A stretch of 37,490 nucleotides of DNA from Massilia sp. HP4 (GTDB taxonomy: Bacteria; Pseudomonadota; Gammaproteobacteria; Burkholderiales; Burkholderiaceae_D), in the NCBI RefSeq assembly GCF_005222695.1, contig NZ_STGG01000033.1, positions 1 through 37,490 of the forward strand, given 5' to 3'. Positions 28,957 through 37,372 of this stretch are shown here, piece by piece (the stretch's first letter is position 1; every line of letters begins with the position of its first letter). Below the pieces are notes generated by a model that saw nothing but the letters and a program-made list of their open reading frames with translations, was not told the DNA's origin and made no database searches. A program made the translations under genes and the position numbers.

Positions 28957-29979
28957 ATGTCAGTCAAACTCCGCAGGATCAACGAACAAGTCATGGTCAT
29001 CACCGGCGCCACCAGCGGCATCGGCCTGTCGACCGCCCGCATGGCCGCCGAGCGCGGCGCCCGGCTGGTGCTGGCGGCGCGCGCCGACGATGCCCTCGAC
29101 GAACTCGCCCACGAACTGCGCGCACGCGGCGCCCTGGTCGTCACCGTCCCCGCCGACGTCGGCAAGATCGAGGACGTCGAGCGCATCGGCGACGCCGCCA
29201 TCCGCGAATTCGGCCGCATCGATACCTGGGTCAACAATGCCGGCATCTCGATCTTCGGCCGCATCGAAGACGTCTCGCCCGCCGACCACCACCGCCTGTT
29301 CCAGACCAATTTCTGGGGCGTGGTGAACGGCTCGCTGGAAGCAGTCAAGCACATGAAGCAGCGCGGCGGCGGCGCCCTGATCAACCTGGGCAGCGAACTG
29401 TCCGACCACGGCATCCCGCTGCAGGGCATGTACGCCGCTTCCAAGCACGCGGTGAAAGGCTTCACCGATTCGCTGCGGATGGAACTCGAGAAGGAGGGCG
29501 CGCCGATGTCGGTCACCCTGGTCAAGCCGTCGGGCATCGACACCATGTTCGCGGTACACGCCAAAAACTATATGGAGAAGGAACCGAAGCTGCCGGCGCC
29601 GGTATATGCGCCGGAACTGGTGGCCGACGCCATCTTGTATGCGGCCCAACATCCGAAGCGCGACGTATTCGTCGGCGGCGCGGCCAAGATGAATTCGTCG
29701 GGCGCCCGCTTCTTGCCGCGCGCCTTCGACAAGTATGTGACGGCGACCATGTTCAAGAACCAGAAGATGGACATCCCGACCGACCCGGGCCGCCGCGACG
29801 CCCTGCACAAGCCGGACCACACGCGCGAACTGCGCGAGCGCCAGGGCTCGCCGCACCGCGTCCATGAGCGCAGCCCCTACACCGCGGCCCAGCTGCGCTC
29901 GAAGCAGATCACCACCGCCCTGCTGGGCGGCGGCGCGCTGCTAGCGGCCTTCGCCCTGAGTCGGCGGACGGCTCGTTAA
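28957..29979 (+). CDS. Short-chain dehydrogenase with C-terminal membrane anchor
   Basis: A 340-residue SDR with TGATSGIG (16-23), NNAG (93-96) and a catalytic S146, Y159, K163 triad. It is longer than a classical SDR; the extra C-terminus (about 245-340) has a basic region and ends in one hydrophobic helix (TALLGGGALLAAFALSRR), placing it at the inner membrane. Such extended SDRs are common in Burkholderiales and their substrates are unknown. GGAAAGG lies about 10 bases before the ATG. The 3' end overlaps the convergent gene at 29941 by 39 bp. Confidence 0.9.
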   Translation: MSVKLRRINEQVMVITGATSGIGLSTARMAAERGARLVLAARADDALDELAHELRARGALVVTVPADVGKIEDVERIGDAAIREFGRIDTWVNNAGISIFGRIEDVSPADHHRLFQTNFWGVVNGSLEAVKHMKQRGGGALINLGSELSDHGIPLQGMYAASKHAVKGFTDSLRMELEKEGAPMSVTLVKPSGIDTMFAVHAKNYMEKEPKLPAPVYAPELVADAILYAAQHPKRDVFVGGAAKMNSSGARFLPRAFDKYVTATMFKNQKMDIPTDPGRRDALHKPDHTRELRERQGSPHRVHERSPYTAAQLRSKQITTALLGGGALLAAFALSRRTAR

Positions 29980-30375
29980 GAACTCGGTGTCCTCCTCGGT
30001 CAGCGGCAGGTCGGGGATGGACTCGATGCGGTCGGTATCGATGTCGGCGCCATCCCTGGCCACCGCATCGCGGCCGGCCGCGGCCCGTTCGCCGGTGCCG
30101 CCCATATCGCTGTCGCCCGAGAAATCGGCGTCGCCGACGTCGGGACCGGCGGTGTCGCCGGCGTGGCTCGCTTCGAGGTCGGATGTCGTGCCTTCATCGA
30201 AATCGAGCACCTGGTCGGGATCGAGATTGGCCGCAAAGCCGGGGCCGCCGACGACGTCGCTGCCGGTGTCCGAAATATCGCTCGGGCCAAGCGCGTCGAT
30301 GCCATGGCCCTTGCCCAGGCTGCGGTCAGGGCGTTCCGGGAAGTTATCGGGGTCGAGTGTGCTGGTGCCAGTCAT
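29941..30375 (-). CDS. Acidic, disordered hypothetical protein
   Basis: A 144-residue protein dominated by Asp, Gly, Ser and Thr (for example DQVLDFDEGTTSDLEAS and DADFSGDSDMGGTG), without signal or membrane segment. It appears intrinsically disordered. GAGGAGG precedes the ATG at 30375, which supports real translation, and the frame is intact. It overlaps the end of the SDR gene by 39 bp, tail to tail. I do not recognise a family and do not assign a function. Confidence 0.65.
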   Translation of the reverse strand: MTGTSTLDPDNFPERPDRSLGKGHGIDALGPSDISDTGSDVVGGPGFAANLDPDQVLDFDEGTTSDLEASHAGDTAGPDVGDADFSGDSDMGGTGERAAAGRDAVARDGADIDTDRIESIPDLPLTEEDTEFLTSRPPTQGEGR

Positions 30376-30438
30376 ATTGCCTCCTCATGTGTTGATGAAC
30401 CATGGAGACAGAGTACTGAATTTCGCCGCTTGTTGTCG

Positions 30439-30455
30439 CCGCGCTGGCAGCGCGG
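30439..30455 (-). terminator. Short hairpin after the porin gene
   Basis: CCGCGC-TGGCA-GCGCGG, immediately after the porin stop codon on the minus strand. No U-tract; weak candidate. Confidence 0.3.
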
Positions 30456-30462
30456 TTCGGCC

Positions 30463-31443
30463 TCAGAACGCGCGCCGCATTCCGACGTTGAGCGAGGAGC
30501 CGTTGCCAGGCTTGATGCCCAGGTGCTCGCCGGCCAGGTGCTGGATGTGCGAGTAGGCGGCATAGAAATCCATCCGGCGCGACACGGCGTAGGTGGCGCC
30601 GACGGCGAGCTGGCGCGCATCGTTGTTGGACGGGTCGCGGTCGTTGCGGCGCACGTAGGACGCCAGCACCGTGGTCTGGCGCGAGATCGGCACGGCCACC
30701 CCCATCAGCACGTCGCGGCTGTCGGTCGAGCGCGTGGCGGCGACGCTGGCGCCATAGGGGTTATCGGGATTGAACAGCGGCGAGTTGCCCCAGCCGCGGT
30801 TGGCGCTGTAGGCGGTGTAGGCCGTGCCCCAGTCGAAACGCATATTGGCGGCGACGATGGAATTGCGGGCCGCCATGGTGATGTCGACCTCGTTGTAGCG
30901 CGTGACCTTGGCCACGTTGCGGTTCTGGTGGGCGGCGCGGATGTTCAGCGGGCCAAGGTTCACGCCGACCGTCATGCCCCAGGCGCGTCCCGATTGCGAA
31001 CCGTCGACATCGCCCTTGCGCCACTTGCCGCCGGCACTAAAGTTGGCAAAGCGGCCTTCGAAGCCTTCGCTGTCATCGGCGCGCATGCCGCGCGGCGCAG
31101 CCTGGGCAGACAGGCCGCCCTGGAACGGATCGCCCACTTCGTTCAGGGTGGTGTAGTCGAGGTTGTACTGGCGCCTGGCCATGAATGCGGCCTGCTGCTC
31201 GCGTTCGCGCGCTGTCTCGCCTTCGCTCTCGGGCGCCGACTCGCGCATGAAGATCGACGCCGCGGCCGGCACCGCTTCGGCACGCGCGACCAATTGCAGC
31301 TCGGCCAGGCAGTCTGGCCCGCAAACGGCTTCCTGGATCGCCCCGGCGCCGGCACCTTCGTGAAAGGATGCCGGTGCGTTCTGCGCCGAGGCGCACGCCG
31401 CGCTCCCTCCGAGCACAGCCACTGCGACGATGGACATTCTCAT
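30463..31443 (-). CDS. Porin-like outer-membrane protein with unusual N-terminus
   Basis: A 326-residue protein with a signal peptide (about 1-20, CASAQ|N). The C-terminal half is porin-like: RQLAVGATYAVSRRMDFYAA, YSHIQHL and the terminal NVGMRRAF ending in Phe, the BAM-recognition signature of beta-barrel proteins. Barrel-strand patterns run from about residue 140. The N-terminal 120 residues are atypical for Burkholderiales porins: they lack the usual SSVTLYGVVD opening and contain a cysteine pair (CGPDC) and a charged Glu/Arg stretch. GGGAGA precedes the start at some distance. An ATGCG-N4-CGCAT palindrome lies 91 bp upstream. Confidence 0.8.
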   Translation of the reverse strand: MRMSIVAVAVLGGSAACASAQNAPASFHEGAGAGAIQEAVCGPDCLAELQLVARAEAVPAAASIFMRESAPESEGETAREREQQAAFMARRQYNLDYTTLNEVGDPFQGGLSAQAAPRGMRADDSEGFEGRFANFSAGGKWRKGDVDGSQSGRAWGMTVGVNLGPLNIRAAHQNRNVAKVTRYNEVDITMAARNSIVAANMRFDWGTAYTAYSANRGWGNSPLFNPDNPYGASVAATRSTDSRDVLMGVAVPISRQTTVLASYVRRNDRDPSNNDARQLAVGATYAVSRRMDFYAAYSHIQHLAGEHLGIKPGNGSSLNVGMRRAF

Positions 31444-31534
31444 GGCGTCAATCTCTCCCTGACACCTACTATCCGCCTGTTATGGCAGCCTGATCTGTCT
31501 AATACCTCACATAACCGAGAGTTTCAGCGTCATC

Positions 31535-31548
31535 ATGCGCCAACGCAT
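31535..31548. promoter_or_regulatory. ATGCG-N4-CGCAT palindrome, variant of the GTRCG-N4-CGCAC site
   Basis: ATGCG-CCAA-CGCAT, with the same spacer as site 6 (CCAA) and the same inner bases. It lies 91 bp upstream of the porin-like gene. Confidence 0.45.
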
Positions 31549-31644
31549 TGCCTTGCGCGCTGCCTTGATCCGCCTCACTGTTCTGTACCGTACACCGAAA
31601 CAGTAAGCCAAGGCAATCTTTACGATCAAACTCGAATGGTGAAC

Positions 31645-32376
31645 CTAGCGCCGCAGCGATGCGAAGGCGGCCGGCTCCCACTCGCGCAGCGCCAGCAGCA
31701 GGCCGCTGCCGGTGCGCTGCGCCAGCGGCGCGGCCAGGCTTTCCTCATGCAGCTGCGCGAAGCGGGCGCGCATCAGGCGCAGCTCGTGCTGCAGCTTGGC
31801 GCGCGCGCTTTCGGTCAGCATGCCGTGCACGAAATCGAGCGTTTCGCCTGCGCCATCGAAACCGCCGGCGACGAAGTCGGGCATGCCCTGCTGGTTGAAG
31901 TAGCGCCGGATCGGACCGTCGGCCTGCCAGTCGAAGTCACGCGCCACATTGACGCGGATCCGGTTGCCGGGCAGGAGCGTGATCAGTTGCAGGCGATCAA
32001 GGCGCAGCAGGTATTGCAGGCACTCGGATTCGCTCATCCGGTAGACGTTCAGGATATCGAGCATGCGCCATTGATTCAGCGCGCAGACTGCCACCAGCAG
32101 CAGCTTGTCGTCCTGCACCAGCTCGCTTTCCTGCTCGGCGCTCAGCGTGCGCAGGCGGCGCTGTCCGTTCTGGGCTTCCTGTGCGATCTCGGCCAGGGTG
32201 AAGCCGAGCAGGCTGCAGATTTCCACGATGCGCTCGAGCGTGAACTGCTCGCTGGCGAACAGGCGCTTGATGCTCGGTTCGGACAAGTCGAGCGCGACGG
32301 CGACGTCGCGGTAGGTCAGGCCTTGCAGCTTCAGTTGGCGCTTGATGGTGGCGATGATCTGGCTGATTTGGGTCAT
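31645..32376 (-). CDS. XRE-family helix-turn-helix regulator with unknown C-terminal domain
   Basis: A 243-residue protein with an N-terminal Cro/C1-type helix-turn-helix (about 5-60: LTYRDVAVALDLSEPSIKRLF, then LERIVEICSLLGFTLAEIAQ). The rest (about 75-243) is a helical domain of unrecognised type with QLITLLPGNRIRVNVARDFDW. The ATG at 32376 is chosen as the natural start of the HTH; the frame extends to 32589 through an AT-rich non-coding stretch. It may control the carboxylesterase divergently transcribed at 32771, or be self-regulating. Neither is shown. Confidence 0.85.
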   Translation of the reverse strand: MTQISQIIATIKRQLKLQGLTYRDVAVALDLSEPSIKRLFASEQFTLERIVEICSLLGFTLAEIAQEAQNGQRRLRTLSAEQESELVQDDKLLLVAVCALNQWRMLDILNVYRMSESECLQYLLRLDRLQLITLLPGNRIRVNVARDFDWQADGPIRRYFNQQGMPDFVAGGFDGAGETLDFVHGMLTESARAKLQHELRLMRARFAQLHEESLAAPLAQRTGSGLLLALREWEPAAFASLRR

Positions 32377-32770
32377 GGTGTACGAAGCTCGGAAAGTGGA
32401 ACGCGAGGCAGGCCAGGCAGGAAAGGCGCAGGCCCGCTCGTAATAACCCGTAATAATAACTCCGAAACCATGAGTCAAATAGGGCCGACTAAATATACTG
32501 AAAGAAATTTGTTTCCAAACATATATTTTGGACGAAACAGTAACGCTTGTGTTGACATCTCCGCCAAATAATTTGTCTAAAAATTGCAATTGATAGAAGG
32601 ATTCTGATTTAGAAGCTATATATAAAGGACATTTTTACTGGGTTTTTCATATTTTTGACAATAGACGTTTTCAGTCCGAAACCCTTTACATGGTTGAGCT
32701 GGCACACTCTGGCGGAACGAGTCGGTTACCATGGGGGACACCATTCCAACCATGACACAGGAGACCCCCG
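32377..32770. other. 394-bp AT-rich divergent region
   Basis: No gene is seen. About 32440-32690 is strikingly AT-rich for this genome. It contains GTTTCCAAA ... TTTGGACGAAAC (about 32512-32539) as an imperfect inverted repeat, a TTGACA at about 32551 and another at about 32654. It presumably holds both divergent promoters and could be a nucleoid-protein-silenced region. Confidence 0.55.
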
Positions 32771-34213
32771 ATGCCGACTTCCCCTTTCGCTCCCCTGCTC
32801 GCCGCCGCGCTGGCGATGACCGCACCACTGGCATTCGCGGCGACCGCCGGCCCGGTGGTGACGATCGATAGCGGCAAGGTCGAGGGAAAGGTCGACGAGG
32901 GCATCGCGAGCTGGAAGGGCATCCCCTTCGCTGCCCCGCCCGTGGGCAGCCTGCGCTGGCGCGCGCCGCAAGCCGTGCAGCCCTGGACCGGGGTGCGCCA
33001 GGCGACCAGCCATGCGGCCGACTGCATGCAACTGCCCTTCCCCAGCGATGCCGCGCCGCTCGGCACCAAGCCCGCTGAAGACTGCCTGTACCTGAACGTC
33101 TGGAAGCCGGCCGCCAGCCAGGGCAAGCTCCCGGTGCTGGTCTGGATCTATGGCGGCGGCTTCGTCAACGGCGGCTCGTCGCCGCCGACCTATTCCGGCG
33201 CGGAACTGGCGAAACAGGGCGTCGTGGTCATCAGCTTCAACTACCGGATCGGCCGCTTCGGTTTCTTCGCCCATCCGCAACTGACGCGCGAGGCGGGCGA
33301 CAAGACCCCGCTCGGCAACTACGGCTTCATGGACCAGGTCGCGGCGCTGCAGTGGATCAAGCGCAATGCTGCCGCCTTCGGCGGCGACCCGGCCAATGTG
33401 ACCATCACTGGCGAATCGGCGGGCGGCATGTCGGTCAATGCGCTGCTGACTTCGCCCCTGAGCCAGGGATTGTTCGCCAAGGCGGTCGTGATGTCGGGCG
33501 GCGATGGAAATACCGCGCCGACGCCGCTGGCTGGCGTCGAGAAGATCGGCCAGGACTTCGCGGCCGCCAAGGGCATCGCCTCCGACGATCCGAAAGCGCT
33601 CGACAAGCTGCGCGCGCTGCCGGCCGAACAGGTGGTCGATGGCATGAACCTGGCCACCTTCGGGCAGCCGGCCGCCGCCGCGACCTACCATGGGCCTTTC
33701 GTCGACGGCAAGCTGGCGATCGACTCCGGCGCCGCCTTTGCCGCGGGCCGCATGCACAAGGTGCCGGTGATGATCGGCGCCACCAGCGCCGACATCGGCG
33801 GCAAGACGGGCTATATGGTCGCCGGCGCGCGCAGCCTGGCGGCGACACTGGCCGGTCACGGGGCGCCGGTGTATGCCTACCGTTTCTCGTACGTGGCCGA
33901 CTCGGTAGCCAAGCCGGGCGCCGGCGCCGGCCATGCGACCGACATCCCCTTCTTCTTCGATACGGTGGCCGTCAAGTATGGCGAACAGGCGACGCAGAAG
34001 GATATCGCCGTGGGCAAGGCGATGAGCACGTACATGGTCAATTTTGCCAAGCGCGGCGATCCGAATGGGGCGGGCTTGCCGGCATGGCCGCGCTACGGGC
34101 GCGCCAGCGACGAGCTGATGGACTTCGCCGCGAGCGGCAAGCCGGTCGCGCAGAAAGACCCATGGGCGGGCGAGATCGACGCGGCGCAGACGGCCAGGCC
34201 AGCAAGCCGTTAG
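32771..34213 (+). CDS. Secreted type-B carboxylesterase
   Basis: A 480-residue protein with a Sec signal (about 1-24). It has the oxyanion-hole YGGGF (128-131) and the nucleophile elbow GESAGG (S216), with conserved EDCLYLNVW (103-111) and GNYGFMDQVAALQWIKRNAAAFGGDP. The acidic and His partners are less clear: GATSADIGG and GHATDIPFFF are the probable sites, with an Asp where many relatives have Glu. The stretch between them is shorter than I expect for the family, suggesting a deletion of several tens of residues. CAGGAG lies just before the ATG. The substrate is unknown; a periplasmic or extracellular esterase is likely. Confidence 0.9.
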   Translation: MPTSPFAPLLAAALAMTAPLAFAATAGPVVTIDSGKVEGKVDEGIASWKGIPFAAPPVGSLRWRAPQAVQPWTGVRQATSHAADCMQLPFPSDAAPLGTKPAEDCLYLNVWKPAASQGKLPVLVWIYGGGFVNGGSSPPTYSGAELAKQGVVVISFNYRIGRFGFFAHPQLTREAGDKTPLGNYGFMDQVAALQWIKRNAAAFGGDPANVTITGESAGGMSVNALLTSPLSQGLFAKAVVMSGGDGNTAPTPLAGVEKIGQDFAAAKGIASDDPKALDKLRALPAEQVVDGMNLATFGQPAAAATYHGPFVDGKLAIDSGAAFAAGRMHKVPVMIGATSADIGGKTGYMVAGARSLAATLAGHGAPVYAYRFSYVADSVAKPGAGAGHATDIPFFFDTVAVKYGEQATQKDIAVGKAMSTYMVNFAKRGDPNGAGLPAWPRYGRASDELMDFAASGKPVAQKDPWAGEIDAAQTARPASR

Positions 34214-34235
34214 GCCGCCAGGCCGCGCATTTGCG

Positions 34236-34264
34236 GACGGGGACACCGCGCGGTGCACCCCGTC
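34236..34264. terminator. Hairpin between convergent genes
   Basis: GACGGGG (34236-34242) with CCCCGTC (34258-34264), and an inner ACC/GGT extension. It lies between 34213 and 34275. No U-tract. Confidence 0.45.
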
Positions 34265-34274
34265 GCGCTACCGG

Positions 34275-34676
34275 TCAACGCAGGCGCAACTCGTACTTCG
34301 ACGTGATGTTCTGGCGCGCCGCATTGCGCATCATGTAGATCTTGACGCGGTAGGTGCCGGCGCCGGGCAATGCGCCGCTGAAGGAATCTCCCTTCATGGA
34401 CCCGACGAACAGGGCCTCGGGCTTGCCGTCCTGTAGCAGGTTGAAGAATGTCGACCGGTTATTCGTATCCAGGTCGATCCGCACTTTCTGGCCGGCGGTC
34501 GCCTCGAACACATACTCGGCGGCGGCATGGCCGCGGATCGAGCCTTTGTACGCAGCTGGCTTGCCGGCTGCCGGCAAGGTGATCCTGGTTGAACTGTCGT
34601 CTTCCCTGGCATGCGCCGGCACTGAGAACGCCATTACGGCAACGGTGGCCGCGACTATCATTTTCGCTATCTGCAT
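34275..34676 (-). CDS. PliG-like lysozyme-inhibitor protein
   Basis: A 133-residue periplasmic protein with a signal (about 1-23, PAHA|R). The mature sequence has the order I recall for PliG, the periplasmic inhibitor of g-type lysozyme: YKGSIRGHAAAEYVFEATAG, NNRSTFFNLL, FVGSMKGDSFSGALPGAGTYRV and then KIYMMRNAARQN, close to the YLMRNAAR-type motif. It could protect cell wall against lysozyme; an unrelated beta-sandwich role is the alternative. AGGGGA precedes the ATG. It is divergent from the META-domain gene at 34854. Confidence 0.78.
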   Translation of the reverse strand: MQIAKMIVAATVAVMAFSVPAHAREDDSSTRITLPAAGKPAAYKGSIRGHAAAEYVFEATAGQKVRIDLDTNNRSTFFNLLQDGKPEALFVGSMKGDSFSGALPGAGTYRVKIYMMRNAARQNITSKYELRLR

Positions 34677-34853
34677 CGATGTCCCCTCATGAAAAACCTG
34701 CCTGTATTTTTGGCCTGCTCACGATGCGCCTGCAGTAGCTACCCGGCGTGAATAATCGATTGGGCGACTCAACAGTGCACCTGTTTCGAATGTAGCATGG
34801 GATGATCTCCATGTCGCCCTATCCCGTAATTACAAGAATGTAAGGAGCCTGCC

Positions 34854-35345
34854 ATGTCGACATCGTCAAGCATGACCGTTGTTTTTGCGGCCGTCCTGTG
34901 CGCCGCCTGCAGTATCGGAGCACCGCCGGCCGGCGGGTCCGCGGGACAAGACAGCAAGCAGACCGCCCTGGTCGGCACGACCTGGCAGCTGCACGAAATC
35001 CAGTCCATGGACGACGCACAAGGCGTGACCCGCCCCCAGCCCGGTCGCATCTACACCGTGCATTTGTCGCCCGACGGACGCGCCGCGCTCCAACTGGACT
35101 GCAATCGCGGCACGACCTCGTACACGCAAGAAGCGGGCGAGCCGGGTCGTGGCGTCATCTCGTTCGCTAATGTGGCCATGACCCGGATGATGTGTCCGGA
35201 GGGGTCGCTCGACACCCGTATCGCCAGGGACATGGGCAACGTGCGTTCCTACACCCTGCAGGGAGGGACGTTATCGATGAGCCTGATGGCCGACGGCGGC
35301 ATCTATGTCTGGAAGCCGGTTCCGGCCGCCCTGCCCTCCCGCTAG
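34854..35345 (+). CDS. META-domain protein (HslJ-like), lipoprotein or secreted
   Basis: A 163-residue protein with a signal and lipobox-like AACS (C19). The mature part has the META-domain form: LVGTTWQLHEIQSMDD, GRAALQLDCNRGTTSY and FANVAMTRMMCPEGSLDTRI, with the two cysteines of that domain. E. coli HslJ is a heat-inducible outer-membrane protein linked to novobiocin resistance. AAGGAG lies 7 bases before the ATG. It sits back-to-back with the PliG-like gene; both are small envelope proteins. Confidence 0.88.
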   Translation: MSTSSSMTVVFAAVLCAACSIGAPPAGGSAGQDSKQTALVGTTWQLHEIQSMDDAQGVTRPQPGRIYTVHLSPDGRAALQLDCNRGTTSYTQEAGEPGRGVISFANVAMTRMMCPEGSLDTRIARDMGNVRSYTLQGGTLSMSLMADGGIYVWKPVPAALPSR

Positions 35346-35374
35346 GCCTGGCGCGCTCACGCAGGCAGGCTTGC

Positions 35375-36271
35375 TCAGCGCTCGTTCGGGTAGGCGCTGG
35401 GCGGGAGTCCGACGTGGCGACTGAACGCGGTGCTGAAACTGCTGGCGGAGCCATAGCCGATGCGGTCGGCGATGTCGGCGAGGGCGAATTTCTTTTGCCT
35501 TAGCAGGTTCTTGGCCAGCGCCATGCGCCAGGCCAGGAGGTATTCCATCGGTGCGACACCTACGCCCCGGGAGAACCGGTCGAAGAATGCGGTCCTGGAC
35601 AAGGCGGCCTTCTCGGCCAGTGCTTTTACCGTCCATGGATAGGCGGGGTCGCCATGCATGTGGCGGATGGCGATGCCGATGCGCGGGTCGGCCAGCCCGC
35701 GCAGCAGACCGTGGGATGCCGCGTTCAACGGCGCCGATCGCAGGGCTTCGACCAGCAGTACTTCGACCAGCCTGGCCAGCACCAGGTTGCGGCCCGATCG
35801 CTGCTCGAGGGATTCGTCCCGCACCAGTTGCACCAGCACGGTCAGCCGCTCGACGCCGCGCAGGTGGAGCAGCGTCGGCAGGAGCGACACCAGCAGGCTG
35901 GCGTCGGGGGAATCGAAGGCGAAGTAACCGCCGAGCATTTGCGTCTCTGGCGGGCCTTCCTGGCGACCATGGCGTATCTCGATGTCCTGGCTTGGTGGCG
36001 CGGCCGGGTCCATCTCGACCGGGATGGCGGGGGCGGTGCTCGACAGCGTGAATCCGGGAGTCCGGGGCATGAGGACGAAATCGCCTGCCTTCAGCAGCAC
36101 CGCCTCCTGGCCATCGACCGCCAGCACGCATTCGCCGGCCAGCATCGTGCAGAAGCTCGGCACGCCAAATTCAGAATAACGGACGGCCCAGGCGCCGGCG
36201 CCCGCGATCACCTTCGAGAAGACCGCCCGCGGTTTCAGTAAACCGATGACCTCAGCCAGCGGGTCCACCAT
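35375..36271 (-). CDS. AraC-family regulator with N-terminal cupin domain
   Basis: A 298-residue regulator. The N-terminal AraC-binding cupin domain (about 15-180, FSKVIAGAGAWAVRYSEFGV, then GECVLAVDGQEAVLLKAGDFV) precedes two C-terminal helix-turn-helix motifs (about 200-296, VKALAEKAALSRTAFFDRFSR and IADRIGYGSASSFSTAFSRH). The start at 36271 has AGGAG 8 bases upstream; a 15-codon extension lacks one. It is divergent from the SDR at 36371 across 99 bp. In this family the usual target is the neighbouring dehydrogenase, so it probably activates that gene. Confidence 0.93.
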   Translation of the reverse strand: MVDPLAEVIGLLKPRAVFSKVIAGAGAWAVRYSEFGVPSFCTMLAGECVLAVDGQEAVLLKAGDFVLMPRTPGFTLSSTAPAIPVEMDPAAPPSQDIEIRHGRQEGPPETQMLGGYFAFDSPDASLLVSLLPTLLHLRGVERLTVLVQLVRDESLEQRSGRNLVLARLVEVLLVEALRSAPLNAASHGLLRGLADPRIGIAIRHMHGDPAYPWTVKALAEKAALSRTAFFDRFSRGVGVAPMEYLLAWRMALAKNLLRQKKFALADIADRIGYGSASSFSTAFSRHVGLPPSAYPNER

Positions 36272-36370
36272 GTTCGGACTCCTGCGAATGAAATATGGAT
36301 TCTGGATTATAGCCAATCCGGGTATGGCGCTTTAAAGTCACCTTACTCCCACCTCACCAAAGAAGCTGCA

Positions 36371-37108
36371 ATGAAAACGATCTTGATCACCGGCTGCTCG
36401 TCCGGCTATGGCCTGGAAACCGCCCGCCTGTTTCACCAGCAAGGATGGCAGGTCGTCGCGACGATGCGTACGCCGGATCCCGTTGTGCTGGCGCCTGCCG
36501 AGCGGTTGCGGATCGTGGCGCTGGATGTGACGCGGGCCGACAGCATCGGGCAGGCGCTGGCGCTTGCCGGGCCGATCGATGTGCTGGTGAACAATGCCGG
36601 CATCGGATTGTTCGGGGCGTTCGAGGCGACGCCGATGGCGACCGTGCGTGACATCTTCGAGACCAATACCTTCGGCACCATGGCGATGACGCAGGCGGTG
36701 GTGCCGCAGTTTCGCGCGCGGCGCTCGGGGCTCGTGATCAATGTGACGTCGAGCGCTACGCTGGCGCCCTTCCCGCTCGTCGCGGCTTATACGGCGAGCA
36801 AGACGGCGGTCGAGGGGTTCACGGAATCGCTGGCGCTGGAGCTGGCCGAGTTTGGCGTGCGCGTGAAACTGATTGAACCGGGGTACGGGCCGACCACGCG
36901 CTTCGCATCGAATGGCGCGCAGCGGATGCAGGGGCTGCTGCCCGAAGCCTATATGCCGCTGGCGCAGTCGATCTTCGCGACGCTTGGGCAGTCGAGCGCG
37001 GTGACAACGGAAGCGGCGGTGGCGGAAGCGGTGTGGCGGGCGGCGAACGATGCGGGTGAAACGCTGCGCTATCCGGCTGGAGAAGATGCGGTGGAGCTAG
37101 CCGGCTGA
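36371..37108 (+). CDS. Short-chain dehydrogenase
   Basis: A 245-residue classical SDR: TGCSSGYG (7-14), NNAG (74-77), S127/S128 and Y140-x3-K144 (AAYTASKTAVEGF). It begins without a strong binding site (AGAAGC, 4 bases before the ATG). The substrate is unknown. Codons here use GGG and CTG/TTG more freely than in the block from 8 to 21 kb, which may reflect transfer. It forms a divergent pair with the AraC regulator, a frequent arrangement for inducible oxidoreductases. Confidence 0.92.
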   Translation: MKTILITGCSSGYGLETARLFHQQGWQVVATMRTPDPVVLAPAERLRIVALDVTRADSIGQALALAGPIDVLVNNAGIGLFGAFEATPMATVRDIFETNTFGTMAMTQAVVPQFRARRSGLVINVTSSATLAPFPLVAAYTASKTAVEGFTESLALELAEFGVRVKLIEPGYGPTTRFASNGAQRMQGLLPEAYMPLAQSIFATLGQSSAVTTEAAVAEAVWRAANDAGETLRYPAGEDAVELAG

Positions 37109-37372
37109 GGATTTTCCGCCTCGGTACCAGACCACAGCGGTACTGCGGGCGCCGGCCCAGATAAACTTCTAATCACCGCAACATATGCGGAGATTACAGG
37201 GATTAATCACCGCGCTGCGACCCTGAAATAACGCTGAAGCAGCGGATGTACCATGACGCATTCCTTGTGTTTGAAGCGGGAAAGCGGATTCAGCACAGAA
37301 GCCGATTTTGATTGTTTGGTGCTGCGAGAAGACGAACAAAGCCCCGATTGCGAGGCTCTTGTTCAGTATGCT
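37109..37372. other. Intergenic region before the tRNA fragment
   Basis: No gene is seen. It contains a hairpin with TAATC-A-CCGCA (37170-37180) facing TGCGG-A-GATTA (37186-37196), the direct repeat TAATCACCGC (about 37170 and 37204), and at 37334-37357 a terminator on the minus strand that would end the tRNA. Confidence 0.5.
37334..37357 (-). terminator. Terminator of the tRNA-Ser transcript
   Basis: On the minus strand AGCCTCG-CAAT-CGGGGCT (one G-U pair) is followed by TTGTTC. It lies about 15 bp beyond the CCA end. Confidence 0.65.
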
